The notes under the pieces: generated by a model | Told to the model about the DNA's origin: nothing | Seen by the model: the letters and a program-made list of their open reading frames with translations, nothing else | Databases searched by the model: none | Position numbers and translations under genes: made by a program | In this document: in pieces, positions 10,629 to 21,589 of the stretch | How positions within the stretch are numbered: position 1 is the first letter of the stretch | How the letters are laid out: each line of letters starts with the position of its first letter | Assembly (NCBI GenBank): GCA_961205875.1 | Contig: OY540813.1 | Location: 6,729,001-6,793,000, forward strand | Reading direction: 5' to 3' | Source of the DNA: Sialis fuliginosa | Taxonomy: Eukaryota; Arthropoda; Insecta; Megaloptera; Sialidae | Length of the DNA stretch: 64,000 bases

Positions 10629-11292
10629 ATTTTTAAATAAATTCTTATATATTTATATAGTAACTAATGATTCTACGTCTTATTTTCTTGTATTTTAGTC
10701 GATATTTGTATGACGAGTTGAAGTTCACTGCAGGAAATTTCACTAAAAAATTTCGAATTTTTTATTTTGTTAAATAAAATTTATTGTATAGAAAATGACG
10801 TGAAAAGTTGTTTGTTTCAAACCGCAGGTCTGTATCTCAAACCGTTCTCGAGATATAGCCTCTCAAAGTTTTAGTTTTTTCAAATTTTTGGAGGAAAAAG
10901 GCCATAACTTTTGAACGTGTGGTCGGAATTGATTTTAGTTGACGGATTTGAAATCAGCGTGTCAAAATCTATATAATGACATGTATAATACTTTAAAATT
11001 CGACAAAAAAAATTTGGTCAAAAAACGACGAAAAATTTTTTCTCGAGTTTTAAGGTATTATACATGTCATTATATAGATTTTGACACGCTGATTCCAAAT
11101 CCGTCAACTAAAATCAATTCCGACCACCCGTTCAAAAGTTAGAGCCTTTTTTTTTTTAATTTTGAAAAAACTGAAACTTTGAGAGGCTATATCTCAAGAA
11201 CGGTTTAAGATACAGACCTGTGGTTTAAAAATTTCAACTTTTCACGTCATTTTCTATACAATAAATATACTTTTAACGAAATAAAAAATGAA
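10629..11292. mobile_element. Giant foldback element FB-B, copy 1
   Basis: About 245 bp arms (roughly 10756-10999 and 11050-11292) are near-perfect reverse complements around a centre near 11020. Paired words include TTCTCGAGATATAGCCTCTC with GAGAGGCTATATCTCAAGAA, and GTTGACGGATTTGAAATCAG with the mirrored GATT-CAAATCCGTCAAC. The left outer flank (10629-10755, with ACTTCAACTCGTCAT in reverse) is mirrored only in copy 2, so the right end here is truncated. It stops at the junction with a reverse Helitron fragment at 11293. The open frame at 10939-11142 simply crosses the centre. Confidence 0.9.
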
Positions 11293-11732
11293 ATAATTTA
11301 TTTCGATAAGGATTAATGTTTTGCAGGTCATAAGTCCACGTAAACAGAACCCAAATATTTTACATTTTCTTTGTAACATAAAAGCAGTTACTGTGGCTTA
11401 AATATAAAACTTATACATATGGTGTCGCGGACTTTATTTTAGATATTTTTATTCTACACAATTATTTAATACATTATTTTGTTCAATATTGAACGGTTTA
11501 GGCAGCGTACTGCAAAACAGCGCGCCGGCAAACTTTTTTCCGACTTGATTTACTATTATCGTCACTGCTTAGTTGTTATGTTACCTATCGTAACAAAATA
11601 TATCCTATAACCTGGCCAGAGAACGTACCTATGAATTAAAAAAATAAACCACGTAAATGGGATAAGTGGTTCTCGAGTGATAAGCGCACTAACGGACAGA
11701 CAGATAGGCAGAAACAAGTTGAGCTTTATATA
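11293..11732 (-). mobile_element. Helitron H1 fragment (5' half, reverse)
   Basis: Reverse complement of the 5' half of the complete element at 39671-40560. Shared words include ATTAATGTTTTGCAGGTCAT, GACTTGATTTACTATTATCG, GGCCAGAGAACGTACCTAT and GTTGAGCTTTATATA. The 3' half with the CTAG end is absent. The 5'-terminal TATATA abuts a TA-flanked MITE starting at 11735, which suggests that the MITE inserted into the Helitron end or the reverse. The minus-strand frame 11562-11783 crosses this junction and is not a gene. Confidence 0.85.
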
Positions 11733-11734
11733 TA

Positions 11735-12216
11735 CAGGATGAATCGGGAGGAATCTGTAATACTCCAGGAATATATTGTACACGTGAAAATAATAACAAA
11801 AACCCCAAATTTTTTTATCCGATTTTCATTTGTTTTTAAGTTATAACGTAATTAAAAATTAAATAAATTTCAGTAATTATTGAAGTACTAATAATGGATA
11901 AAGTAGTATGCTATGTTCCAGGCTCGAAAACATTTGATACATTTGATCATTTTTGTATTGTCAAACTGATTTAAGTACGTAACCTAACCTAACTTGATTT
12001 AAGTACGGTTATTTAGATGTGAATGGCGGTATCTTTGAACATTTATTATGAGAATTATTAATTTTTAGTAATTATGTTTGAAATTTCTTTAATTTTTAAT
12101 TACGCTATAACTTAATAACAAATGAAAATCGGATAATAAAATTTGGGGTTTTTGTTATTATTTTCACGTGTACAATACATTCCTGGAGTATTACAGATTC
12201 CTCCCGACTCATACTG
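11735..12216. mobile_element. TA-flanked MITE with about 170 bp inverted repeats
   Basis: The left end CAGGATGAATCGGGAGGAAT and the right end, read in reverse complement as CAGTATGAGTCGGGAGGAAT, are mirrored on through TCTGTAATACTCCAGGAAT, ACACGTGAAAATAATAAC and AAATGAAAATCGGATAA-type words. TA sits directly outside both ends (11733-11734 and 12217-12218), the target duplication of Tc1/mariner-type elements. The centre holds AACCTAACCTAACTTG. No transposase frame is present, so the element is non-autonomous. Confidence 0.9.
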
Positions 12217-12299
12217 TATATAGATAGATGAACGATATTTCTTTCAGTGAATGTAGTTTTAACAAGCGATATATATCTTATCATTATTCATGAAAACCT

Positions 12300-12540
12300 A
12301 ATATAAAAGTATGATGCAACTGGGTTCACGTGCTTGTATCTAGTTCTTAAGCGTCGTCGGGCGGCGTCTTGCGGTGCGCATGTGCGACTGCCGCGTGCTG
12401 TAGTTACTTACGTAAGCCGCCGCGATGACCTCCTTCGGGGACAATGTCTTCGGCCCCGCAGGGTTAACGACTTCGCGAACACCAACGATCGCTCCTCCCT
12501 TCACCGCCGCGCGAATCAAATACGTGTCTCTGTGATATAA
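12300..12540 (+). promoter_or_regulatory. GC-rich island with TATA-like box (possible promoter or LTR remnant)
   Basis: TATAAAAG (12303-12310) precedes a strongly CpG-rich block (GCGTCGTCGGGCGGCGTCTT, GCCGCCGCGATGACC, CACCGCCGCGCG) that ends at a TATAAAG and an ATTTATTTATTTG tail near 12560. A TATA box, a GC-rich transcribed part and an AT-rich tail could fit an LTR or a promoter with a non-coding first exon. The 68-codon frame (12334-12540) is very Arg-rich, as expected from CpG-rich DNA read by chance. I cannot assign a gene. Confidence 0.3.
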
Positions 12541-12636
12541 AGCTGTTACGTTTTATTTATTTATTTGTTAATGGTTTATTTCAGTGACGGGTGCAGTAAT
12601 TTTGATTTGGGACATTAGCAAAATTAAATTATAATA

Positions 12637-12687
12637 TGAGTGAACAAAACTCGCTCAATCATGTTATAATTGAGCGAGTTTTGCTCA
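12637..12687. repeat. Hairpin with 15 bp perfect stem
   Basis: CAAAACTCGCTCAAT (12645-12659) pairs exactly with ATTGAGCGAGTTTTG (12669-12683), with GAG/CTC outside. The loop is nine bases. The same island just downstream has GAACGAGTTTTCG, a partial echo of the stem. The role is unknown. Confidence 0.75.
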
Positions 12688-12689
12688 AA

Positions 12690-14100
12690 AATTCTTTCAA
12701 AATCCACTGCATCTCGATTAATTTTAAAAATGGAACGAACGAGTTTTCGAAGTCACCTCCTCAATTATAATATACTGCATATAAATACTTAATTTTTTAC
12801 TTATATATACTAGGATATCATATGAATACATAAGAATCAATATTTCCTAGGAAAGTCCACTTAAATATTTAAATACGTGTCATGAATTTTCCTTAATTGT
12901 TTCTTGAAAGGTAATTTTATTCAATGTATTGTTTTCTTTAATTAATAACAATTTAACACTTCTTGGAAGAATGATTATACATATTTTTTAAGAATGAATA
13001 ATTTCAACATCGTGTGAAATATTATGAAATTATTATTACAAGTTCAAGATAATTATAGTTTATCTGCGCTGATTGATACATTGTCAGAATAAAATTCTTA
13101 GTTTACCTACATATTACCATTAAATATATACATAAATTAATATAGATTGTAGTTTATATTGTACCATAATATAAGTTAACATAAGCATATTAGGAATTAA
13201 CAACGTGTATAAAAAACGCATGAATTAATAAAAGACCACAAAAATTGGTAAATTCTGATTTGAAACCACGAAAAGGCATGTTTACATTAGGACACGTGGT
13301 TATAAAATAAAAAATTAAATACATATTATTATTTGTGTGTAGTATTCAAATACTACGAAATAATTTTATTGAAACATCTTTAAATCAATGTCATTGACAA
13401 TTTATAAATAGATAAATAATAAAATACAAGGTTAGAACTGCGCGCTGCGCTTAGAAACTGTATATTTCTAGTGAGAATGTAATATTTTAGAACTATAAAT
13501 ATATGTAGGTGCATAAATAAATTAAAAATAGTAAGCAAATACCATACTTTTCTTTCCTTATAGAAGCTGTTTCATAAGATGGTACGTATTTATTTTATGT
13601 AAATACAGTTTTATTTATTTTTTCTATAAAATCAATAATCACTAACGTATATCCAGTAGTAAAATATTATTTTTAGGTTTAAACATAGTTTAAATATAAA
13701 TTCTCTTTACCTTTGGTATTAATATTAAGTACTATACGAGCAGAAAAACTTAAGTGTGTACTACATTATTGTACATCCTGTGGCCACGACATTTAACACG
13801 TTAACTGTTCCCATGTAATGAAAAAAGACTATGGAGTTCATTTTTATACATTTTTACATATATAGGGTGTTCACACCGAAATGTCCTAATTTTATCTTAT
13901 TCTCAATACCCAAGTAATGGTAAAAAGGGGAATTTAATTTACGAACAAAACCCTATAGAATATACAATCATACATGACAATGCAATACTGGTTGGTCTTG
14001 AAGCGAAAATGCAAATAAAAAGTAAAAAAAAAATAGGCACATTAGCAAATGTACCCCATAGATAGAACTTCGTATATTGTCACCTTGTTTATAGACTATA
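12690..14100. other. AT-rich stretch, no gene seen
   Basis: Only A+T-rich DNA with short frames. TATAGGGTGTTCACACCGAA at about 13862-13881 resembles a mariner-type element end, but no partner end was found. Confidence 0.5.
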
Positions 14101-14121
14101 TGTAATATTAATAATTAATAA

Positions 14122-14440
14122 AGTCGACTATATGTACAAATTACTATAAAAATTAACTTTTGTATGCTTCTGTATTTAAGGGTTGAGGTATTGTAGATTA
14201 AAACTTGTATTATTATAAACTTGACTATGTTCTCTTTTCGCGTTTTTCGCTATTTTTTAATTATACTCGGTTTCTATGCGAGATAAAGGGTAGATTTTTT
14301 CCCTAGAAGCCCTATATCCCTGTAAAATTTTTCCCACCAGATCTAAGAAGACCAATTAACATACAAGGGGCGAAATATTGAAGGTCGGCTATATTTACAA
14401 ATCTATTGTATTTAAGGGTTGAAGGATGGAGAGTTAAAAA
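14122..14440. repeat. Imperfect local direct repeat
   Basis: GTCGACTATATGTACAAATT followed by TGTATTTAAGGGTTGAGG (14122-14195) recurs as GTCGGCTATATTTACAAATC and TGTATTTAAGGGTTGAAGG near 14383-14430. The spacing between the two words differs between copies. Confidence 0.5.
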
Positions 14441-14454
14441 ACTATTTATTAGTT

Positions 14455-14560
14455 AGTAGATTATTAGTTCCAATGATATAAGCTTTCAAAGGTGGTATAT
14501 TTTCGTTACATTCGTGCTCCCGAGGTTGCTCCCTAGCCCTGATACCACCAGGGAAGTAAT
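14455..14560 (+). repeat. Dispersed repeat R6, copy 1
   Basis: This matches 55310-55425 in reverse complement. ATTATTAGTTCCAATGATAT, AAGCTTTCAA, TTTCGTTAC-TTCGTG and TACCAC-AGGG are shared in order. It is a decayed, unclassified mobile-element fragment. Confidence 0.6.
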
Positions 14561-15855
14561 TGGTTCACAGGGCATTTAACTTGGAAATATTTTTAAAAAA
14601 TGCAATATACCTATGTACATAAAATAAACAGAACTAAAAATCAATACAAATATTATCTATTTTACTGCACGAAGTAAGATTTTTTATCTAAAAACGGTAC
14701 ATTATAATGGCAATAACAATAAATACACAACTGCAAGGTTATACACAAATAAATATGCACATATATCCGTTAAAATATTGTATAATTCTAGTTTCCAGGA
14801 TGTATTACAAAAATTTTGTTTATCTTGGTTAGAGTACAAATAATTTTGACGTCATATTCATCTATCTAACCTATGAATAATTCTATTGCGCAATAAATAA
14901 ATAGACATCCAAGTAGGTCACGCTGGAAGTTATTCACAGATTCTGAAAAATATTCGAGAATAATTTTGTTTGCTTGAGATACTAACAGATTCTGATACGT
15001 TGTTGTACAAAACAAGTTTTGTGGTCTAATCCTCTCAAGTATTTTTTAAATGTTTTCTTCGAATTAAAGTAGAATCAAGGGAATTAAATTACGATCAAGA
15101 CATAACCGTTATTTTCTTTATTTATTTGTATTGTATGTTTTAATTTATATTTTTGTTTGCACCATTTATTTTCATCTTCAAATTTATTAACGTGTTTATT
15201 ATTTCAGGTAAATTTTTAAGTTACATGGTGATCAACATAAAGTGAATATTTCTATGAAAATGTGTAGATTTTTGACCAGAAATAGAAAAAAAATTAGAAT
15301 AAATAAACCCACCAAAATCGATAGCTTATAGGTTGGTCCGTTACTATAGAAAAAAAGTTATCCGATTGTGAAGGCCTAGTAAATAAAACTTGTGTAATTT
15401 TCCTTTTTTCTTAAATATCTGGAAAACTGCTAGAGTTAAGTCTAAAACAAACATAAATAATTTTTACAAAAGTATATTCTCTATAAGAAAGTTCTTACAA
15501 CTATCATTTTAAATTCAACCGCGATTGCAATTTTATATTTTTAGTATAAGTACGTGTTATTCCGCAATTTTAATTTGCTATAAATTGTGTGTTCTTATTA
15601 TACTTACTATATATATTTCATACATATCGACGTATAAGAAAGTAAAAATTGTTTAAATATTAAAAGGTTACTGTAAAAATTTCAAATTATAAAAATTCAA
15701 CATTTTATAGATAGGTAGTTATAATTTAATTTAAACAATAAAATACAAGATCCTATAATTCATTCTACGCCCACTTTTCATACAAAGACACACAATCGCA
15801 AAGCATAACCTCATATACATGTATATATCAATTAATAACAGATCTAGTGTGCTAG
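14561..15855. other. AT-rich stretch, no gene seen
   Basis: No recognisable coding frame, RNA gene or repeat. Confidence 0.55.
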
Positions 15856-15859
15856 CATG

Positions 15860-16010
15860 TGTGTACGTGTGACGTCACGCGTTCTGTGTTGTTTCCAAAC
15901 ATAACGGTGGAACTGCAGGCAACCGCTATCCGAAAGTAACCAAACGGTTGTTGGCAATGTTACTTTTAAACGGTTTTGGTTTCGTTTAGGTACTTGTCTT
16001 AGGCTTTGTC
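15860..16010. promoter_or_regulatory. CpG-richer island with consensus CRE
   Basis: GTGTACGTGTGACGTCACGC contains the palindromic CRE TGACGTCA (15870-15877). Further words are AAACGGTTGTTGGC and AAACGGTTTTGG. The base composition is clearly less AT-rich than either flank. It could be a cis-regulatory element in a long intron or intergenic region. No adjacent gene supports this. Confidence 0.3.
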
Positions 16011-17412
16011 GGTCACTCTTGTTTATTGTTTTCTTTTTATTTACCCTTCTTTTGATTTTGATATGTGTCTTATTGTAGATCCAATAATTTCGATAATAAG
16101 TATAATTTTAGAAGAATTCAGAATTCCAGATATTATGTATCACATCATAAACCAAAATTAATTTTTATATTTATTAATTAACTATATTCTTAAAAAAAAA
16201 CATTGTCTATTTTATGATTTGTGAATACCCACACGACTGGCTGTTCTTATATTTTTATCATTAGCTTAAACTAATTTTAGAATCCTAAGCTTAGTGAAAG
16301 TTAGATCAAAATCGGTTCAGTAGTATTATCGTTATGGTTTAGAAAAAAAGACCACTTTTTCCCAGAAAAGGGACGTTAAGGGGTTAAATTCATATTTTCG
16401 TAAATCAATTATTATTAGCTTAAACTAGGCTTAGTAAAAGTTAGATCAAAATCAGCTCAGTAGTATTCTTACCAAGTAGGAACAAATAAACTGGCTCAAA
16501 ACAAAAATATTGTCATTATATAATAGCTATTATAAATATTTATTGATTATTAACAATTTCGTTTTTTTGAAGCTTAAAATCTATTTAAAACTTGTATAGT
16601 TTAAAATTAGACAAAAAAATCTGACTATACCTGAAATATTAAAAATCTTAAAGTTTACCTAATCATAAAATAAAATTTTTATTACCTAGTACATTCTAAA
16701 ATATCGAATATTTTATACGCTACAACTCGAATACGCGAAATGGTCTTAAGTAATTAAATATGTTTATAAAATAAATATCTATAGACACCTATTATAAAAA
16801 CACCTATACCTACCATATGTCGCACATTTTTCCCATCATCTAAGCACATCTAATATAAGTAGTCAATATACGTTCTATTCACAAAATAGATTAAAGTTTC
16901 GCACTGTTTCCTGGTTGAATAACCTATAATAAATAAATATATGTGCATATATGTTGTTTAAGAATTATCTCACAGTATGTTTATGAATCTTTTATGGTTT
17001 TATGGAATGAAAATATTACAATACATTAGAACAGGTTGCTGCAGTCCAGATGCTTTATAATAAATCGAATCGAATTTTTCATGATTATATTAACTTTTTT
17101 TTTCAATTTATAATTATTGGCAGATGTAAAATCTTATCACTGAATTTTATGATAAATATATCTGTCATTCAATTTTATTTGGTTAAATTTAATATGTATA
17201 AATTCAAACTCTAATAGATTAAACATTAACGTTATGTAATGATGACATATTGGTTTTAAAAAAATACTTTTCCGGTCTAAATCTCAAAACGTGACCGAGA
17301 CCGAAATGGGACCAAAATAAATTCAGACCAAACACGATCCAGACGAGACCACTTGAATTTTGACAGTATCTATAATATCATTATTGACACGTGTCTCAAT
17401 TTTAATCAATAA
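16011..17412. other. AT-rich stretch, no gene seen
   Basis: Apart from the small duplication at 16258-16475, nothing was recognised. The stretch at 17265-17350 has GACCGAGACCGAAATGGGAC-type words but no open frame. Confidence 0.5.
16258..16475 (+). repeat. Imperfect tandem duplication (TE-like)
   Basis: TTAGCTTAAACTA, then AAGCTTAGTGAAAGTTAGAT and CAAAATCGGTTCAGTAGTAT (16260-16326), are repeated at about 16408-16470 as TTAGCTTAAACTAGGCTTAG and AAAATCAGCTCAGTAGTATT. The AAAATCGGTTCAGTAG wording is typical of non-coding parts of insect transposons. Confidence 0.6.
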
Positions 17413-17807
17413 CACAGCTACACAAAAAAAATTCGGAGCCAAAAAAGTGACCTATATAACATTGTAGGTATTGGTCGAGCATAGTCGAAATCCAAATTTT
17501 TTGCTTTCCTTTTTTTTGGAAAAATTCAACCTAAACTCAAAATTCAAGCTCGAATAAAAAAACGGGTAAAAAAAAAATTTTGATTTCGACTATGCTCGAG
17601 CAATACTACAATGCTATATAACTCGCTCTTTTGGTATCACCTCCTCTTTTTTTGGAAAAATTCTACTTAAGCCCAAATTTGAAACTCAGGTAAAAAAAAC
17701 TGGTAAACAGAAAATTCCAAAAATTTGGATTTCGACTATACTCGACCAATACTACAATGTTATATAGGTCGCTTTTTTGACTCCACACATTTATTTGTGT
17801 AACTGTG
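17413..17807. mobile_element. MITE with TAA target site and internal duplication
   Basis: Ends CACAGCTACACAAA and TTTGTGTAACTGTG are inverted. The arms continue through GTGACCTATATAACATTGTA, GGTCGAGCATAGTCGAAATC and AAATTTTT, mirrored at 17700-17790. TAA flanks both sides, as expected for PIF/Harbinger-type MITEs, though family assignment rests on this alone. A unit of about 130 bp (from the TTTTTTGGAAAAATTC word to CTATATAACTCGC) is tandemly duplicated inside the right half (about 17510-17640 and 17645-17775). The inner end of the right arm is therefore present twice. Confidence 0.85.
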
Positions 17808-17884
17808 TAATAAGTATATCAACATTAAAGATTCTAAGCGCTGAGTTCTGTAGATAGTACAGTGGAGAAAAAAGGTGATTTTGA

Positions 17885-17898
17885 GGGGGGGGGGGGGT
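17885..17898. repeat. Poly-G tract
   Basis: About fourteen consecutive G on the plus strand in AT-rich DNA. It is prone to slippage and G-quadruplex formation. Confidence 0.85.
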
Positions 17899-17899
17899 A

Positions 17900-20553
17900 A
17901 TAAAAGTATATAATATATAACATAGACGAGACGAAATCAATATGGAATCAGCTTAATTTTCATCTCAAATCGTTTTTTTTTTCTAAAATAAATAATCATT
18001 TCTAAAGAATATTTCTATATATAGAAACAGAAACATCAAGGATCTTACGGATATAAAATAATAAAAAATTCTTAACAATTTAAAAAAACATACTAGTATT
18101 TTATATAAAATTGATATTACTTTCAACATATTCTTATAACCTTGAACCTGAAACACCTTTAATCCTTTGTAGATATATTTATTGGTAATAGCAGCTGCTG
18201 ATTATACATAAATTAGAACTTTATATATCTACATACATAATTAAGGCTATTAAGAACAATTACATTTTTATTGTTTTATTGTTACCTGGCCTTTATAGTA
18301 CACCGTCTTCCTTCTAATAGGTTTAAATCAAAAAAAATCATATTTAAAAATGTAAAAAATCAACATATACCTATAAAATATGTACAGTTGATGAATCATT
18401 TTTAGTAAACATCATTAACTATCATCTATATGTATGCAAACAACATGATAAGACATGAAATATTTAGGGGCTTTACCCTATTTCTTCGGTTCTTTTGTTT
18501 TTCTACTCAGTACCCCATGACAAGTAAATAAATTTAAGAGATAAATGGGCATGCATGCGACATTAATTATTTTCTGGACAGGTTTTTAACTTGAATAAAG
18601 TTCAAACGTAGCGCAATGATTTTGTTTTTCAACGTGCAATGGTAAAAATAGCATAATCTTACACCCAATTAAAGTTATTAATATTAACCATATATTCGAT
18701 GGTCTTAGGACATTTCATGATAATTGCAAAAATATTATTGATTGTTTGAAATAGATGTATATAACTTTATTCAAATATCATTAAATTATAAATTATTATA
18801 TTGTTTTTTTTTTCGAATGAATACACAAAACTAAATCGGAATAAATATCAACAAATGGCCGAAATTTTAGCAATTAAATATCAGGTTATAGCTTAATAAT
18901 AATGGTCGATTATTATCCTGAAAAAAATATTGTATTTATATAAATACATATCAACTATAAAAACACCAACTAATTTGTTAACATACAGAATAACATGCTT
19001 CAAAAAAGAAAGATAAAAAAACTATTTTTGCGATTTTTCAAAGCAGACCAATGAAATTTGTTTTTTAAATGCAAATTTTGTATATTTTTTCGCTACAACG
19101 CGAGCCGAATACAGTAATTTCGGGTCGGGATTTTCCCCTGAACTAAAGGTTCAAAATTAAATACAAAATATATAAAATCATAATATTCATCAACTCTTTT
19201 GTTCTACAATCTACAACATTAACGATATTATACTGCTTCACAATAAATGTACTCAATATATTTATTGTTGTTCGTAAAGAAAGGTGTAATTGTAAACTAG
19301 ATGAATTTATTGTTTTGGTTAGTAAGTGGCTCGTCAATTGCTATCAATACAGACGTAAACAAACCGGTTTCAAATACCAAAGAATATCTTTATCACCAGC
19401 CCTGCGGTGGCAGCGCCCGTGTTCCAGCTTCTTCACGACTTTTTCAAGGGTATCCAAAGATTTTACCTACTTAAAAAAATCTTTAAATCAAGAAGAGTCA
19501 TTGTAATTTGTATCAAAAACCAAAGAAAAAATGCTAAGGTAAATATTGATTTGATAAAATCATAGATAAGACAAAATATAGAACTCATAAGACACTAACT
19601 TATATTGCTACCAATGTACTTTGCAAAAATATGCTTCATAAAAAAGTATCAAATGTTTGGAATTATAAAAATAATTAATAAAAAATGTTTTATAAAGTAT
19701 TTCAGTGATAATTAATTAACAGAGAAACGTCAATTTGGGACTACCATCTCTCTGCAAATTTAATTTTATTTTTAAAAATATTTGCATATTATAAATTTTT
19801 AACCAATATTTTAAAATCAAGAAACAATTTAAAAAAATAATTCTAAAATGTGTGAAAATTAATAACAAACAAATCTAATATATTTAGCGTATAAAGGGTT
19901 TAGTTATACGAAATATGAACTATTAAATATTTAGTTTAAAATATATTTAACGTGTCGTTTATGGAACATAAACCATATTTGTCGAGTTGTATATTTTTCT
20001 CTTGATAAATATTAAATAAGTTTTGTAATCTCCTATTGAATGCGTGTATCTTTATTATTTAAATAATGGGACACCCCTTTCTTTGTTCTTAGCGTGTTGG
20101 TATTCTGTGTATGTACATTAGTTCGATCTCAGTTTCAGTTACTTCAATACAGGCGTGGCGGTGCTACAAAACTCGTAAATTTGTTTAATTAAGGTGTAGA
20201 TGTATTGGTACCATTAAGGATCCACCGCAGGAAGCCAGATTAGCTTAATTCTTATACGATCATATAATATATATAATGATGTTAAAACAATAAACGTAAT
20301 TAATCACTGGTTATAATTGTTACTGTAACGAATTACTTTTTTTTGTTTTAGTTCTTTAGTATAATTGGTTATTGAGGTTTTTATTGATCACAAAAACAGT
20401 TGAAGATTGTGAGACACATCCGTGTACCGGGAAAATACCCATTCGTTTGTGTATTTAGTTTACATAACAAATTATACACTGGGAATTTTACATATTTTAA
20501 TAATACTGAATCAATATGTAAAATGTGTACATTGTATGTACATTATGTACATA
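17900..20553. other. AT-rich stretch, no gene seen
   Basis: No gene recognised. Short frames at 19143-19337 (minus) and 19315-19506 (plus) lack any familiar motif and overlap each other, so they are treated as chance. A slightly GC-richer patch (CACCAGCCCTGCGGTGGCAG) lies at about 19395-19414. Confidence 0.5.
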
Positions 20554-21068
20554 CTAGGTGTTCAAAATAAAATCTTACAAATTTTTATTTCGAAAATTAA
20601 GCTGGTTAAAAAAAATTTAGACAAAAATTACTCAGTTTGGAGGGGCTATATCATGAAATTTTTATTTGTAAGGTTTTTATGTTTTTAATGGTAACCAAGA
20701 ACCTGAACCCGAACCCGAAATCCGAAAAAACCCGTATTTTTCATGAACCTGAACCCGAAACCGAACCGCTATATTTCAAAATTAACGAACCTGACTCTGA
20801 ATCCGAACTTTTTCATAGATAACCGGTAACCATATATTTTTAAAGGTCCAATAGATTATTTTTAATATTTTTCGCCAATATTTTTAAAAGAGATTATAAT
20901 ATACTTCTACTGGAAATCTGTTTTGAAGAAAAAAAATGTTTAACACTTTTTTCCCAAAAAGAAGAGTTAAAGGGTTAATCCTCCAAACTGAGTAACTTCT
21001 CTAAAAAATTTCTGTAAACAGCTTATTAACATTCGAAATAAAATTCGTTCCTTTTTTTGAGCACTTGG
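20554..21068. mobile_element. TA-flanked MITE family M2, copy 1
   Basis: The left end CTAGGTGTTCAAAATAAAAT and the right end, in reverse complement CCAAGTGCTCAAAAAAAGGA, start inverted arms. Both arms contain TTATTTCGAA, a run like AGCTG-TTA, and the mirrored ACTCAGTTTGGAGG / CCTCCAAACTGAGT. TA lies outside each end. The interior holds a hexamer-like run near 20700-20765. A second, more decayed copy lies at 34361-34745. The frames at 20422-20688 and 20637-20822 lie in or across this MITE and are not genes. Confidence 0.85.
20699..20812. repeat. AACCCG/AACCTG hexamer-like minisatellite
   Basis: GAACCTGAACCCGAACCCGA and later GAACCTGAACCCGAAACCGA form a loose period of six (GAACCC/T) inside MITE M2. 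In the plus-strand frame it reads as Asn-Pro and Glu-Pro dipeptides. It is a degenerate simple repeat and is absent from the second M2 copy. Confidence 0.7.
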
Positions 21069-21589
21069 TATATTTAAAACAAAAAATTATTCCAATTTGA
21101 TTTTTTTTATACAATCAATTAATAAATAACTCACTGCGCTATGATTTATACCTATACTTACTCTAAATCTAAATCATTGCACATCACAAAAACTGCATTC
21201 TATGTAAGGATAAAATATATTAATATCTGTTTAAAATACGACGCACGTTGGTAATCAGTACATATAAAGGAATTTAACAAAAACAAATAACTCTAACTGC
21301 GTATAAAAAAAAAACATTAACATTTACACCACGAAGACAAACAAAATTCCAATAGGATAAATAAAAACCAGTCATATTATTTACATCAACCTAAATATTT
21401 TCGTTAATGCGACTGCAAAATAACGATTTAGAAATTTGACATTGAAAAAAAAAAACAAATTATAAAGTAGAGATTTGGGTATTTTTGAAAATATAATTGT
21501 GCGTAAAAATATTTTTGTATAGCCAATTTCTTTACATCATCCTAAATATTGGCGAATGCAAAATATCAGTTACAGATCTTTCGGTCATG

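Noticed and set aside
10939-11142. Frames across the centre of FB-B (also 48951-49139)
   Set aside because: They read through the hairpin centre. The two copies differ by frame-breaking changes.
11975-11998. AACCTAACCTAACTTG as telomere repeat (TTAGG)n
   Set aside because: Only two units of AACCT occur, inside a MITE centre. This is not a telomeric tract.
12334-12540. Arg-rich 68-codon frame
   Set aside because: Its composition follows from CpG-rich DNA (CGN codons). There is no family resemblance and no neighbouring exon signal.
19143-19506. Overlapping minus and plus frames as small genes
   Set aside because: Both lack recognisable motifs, overlap on opposite strands and are built of AT-rich codons.
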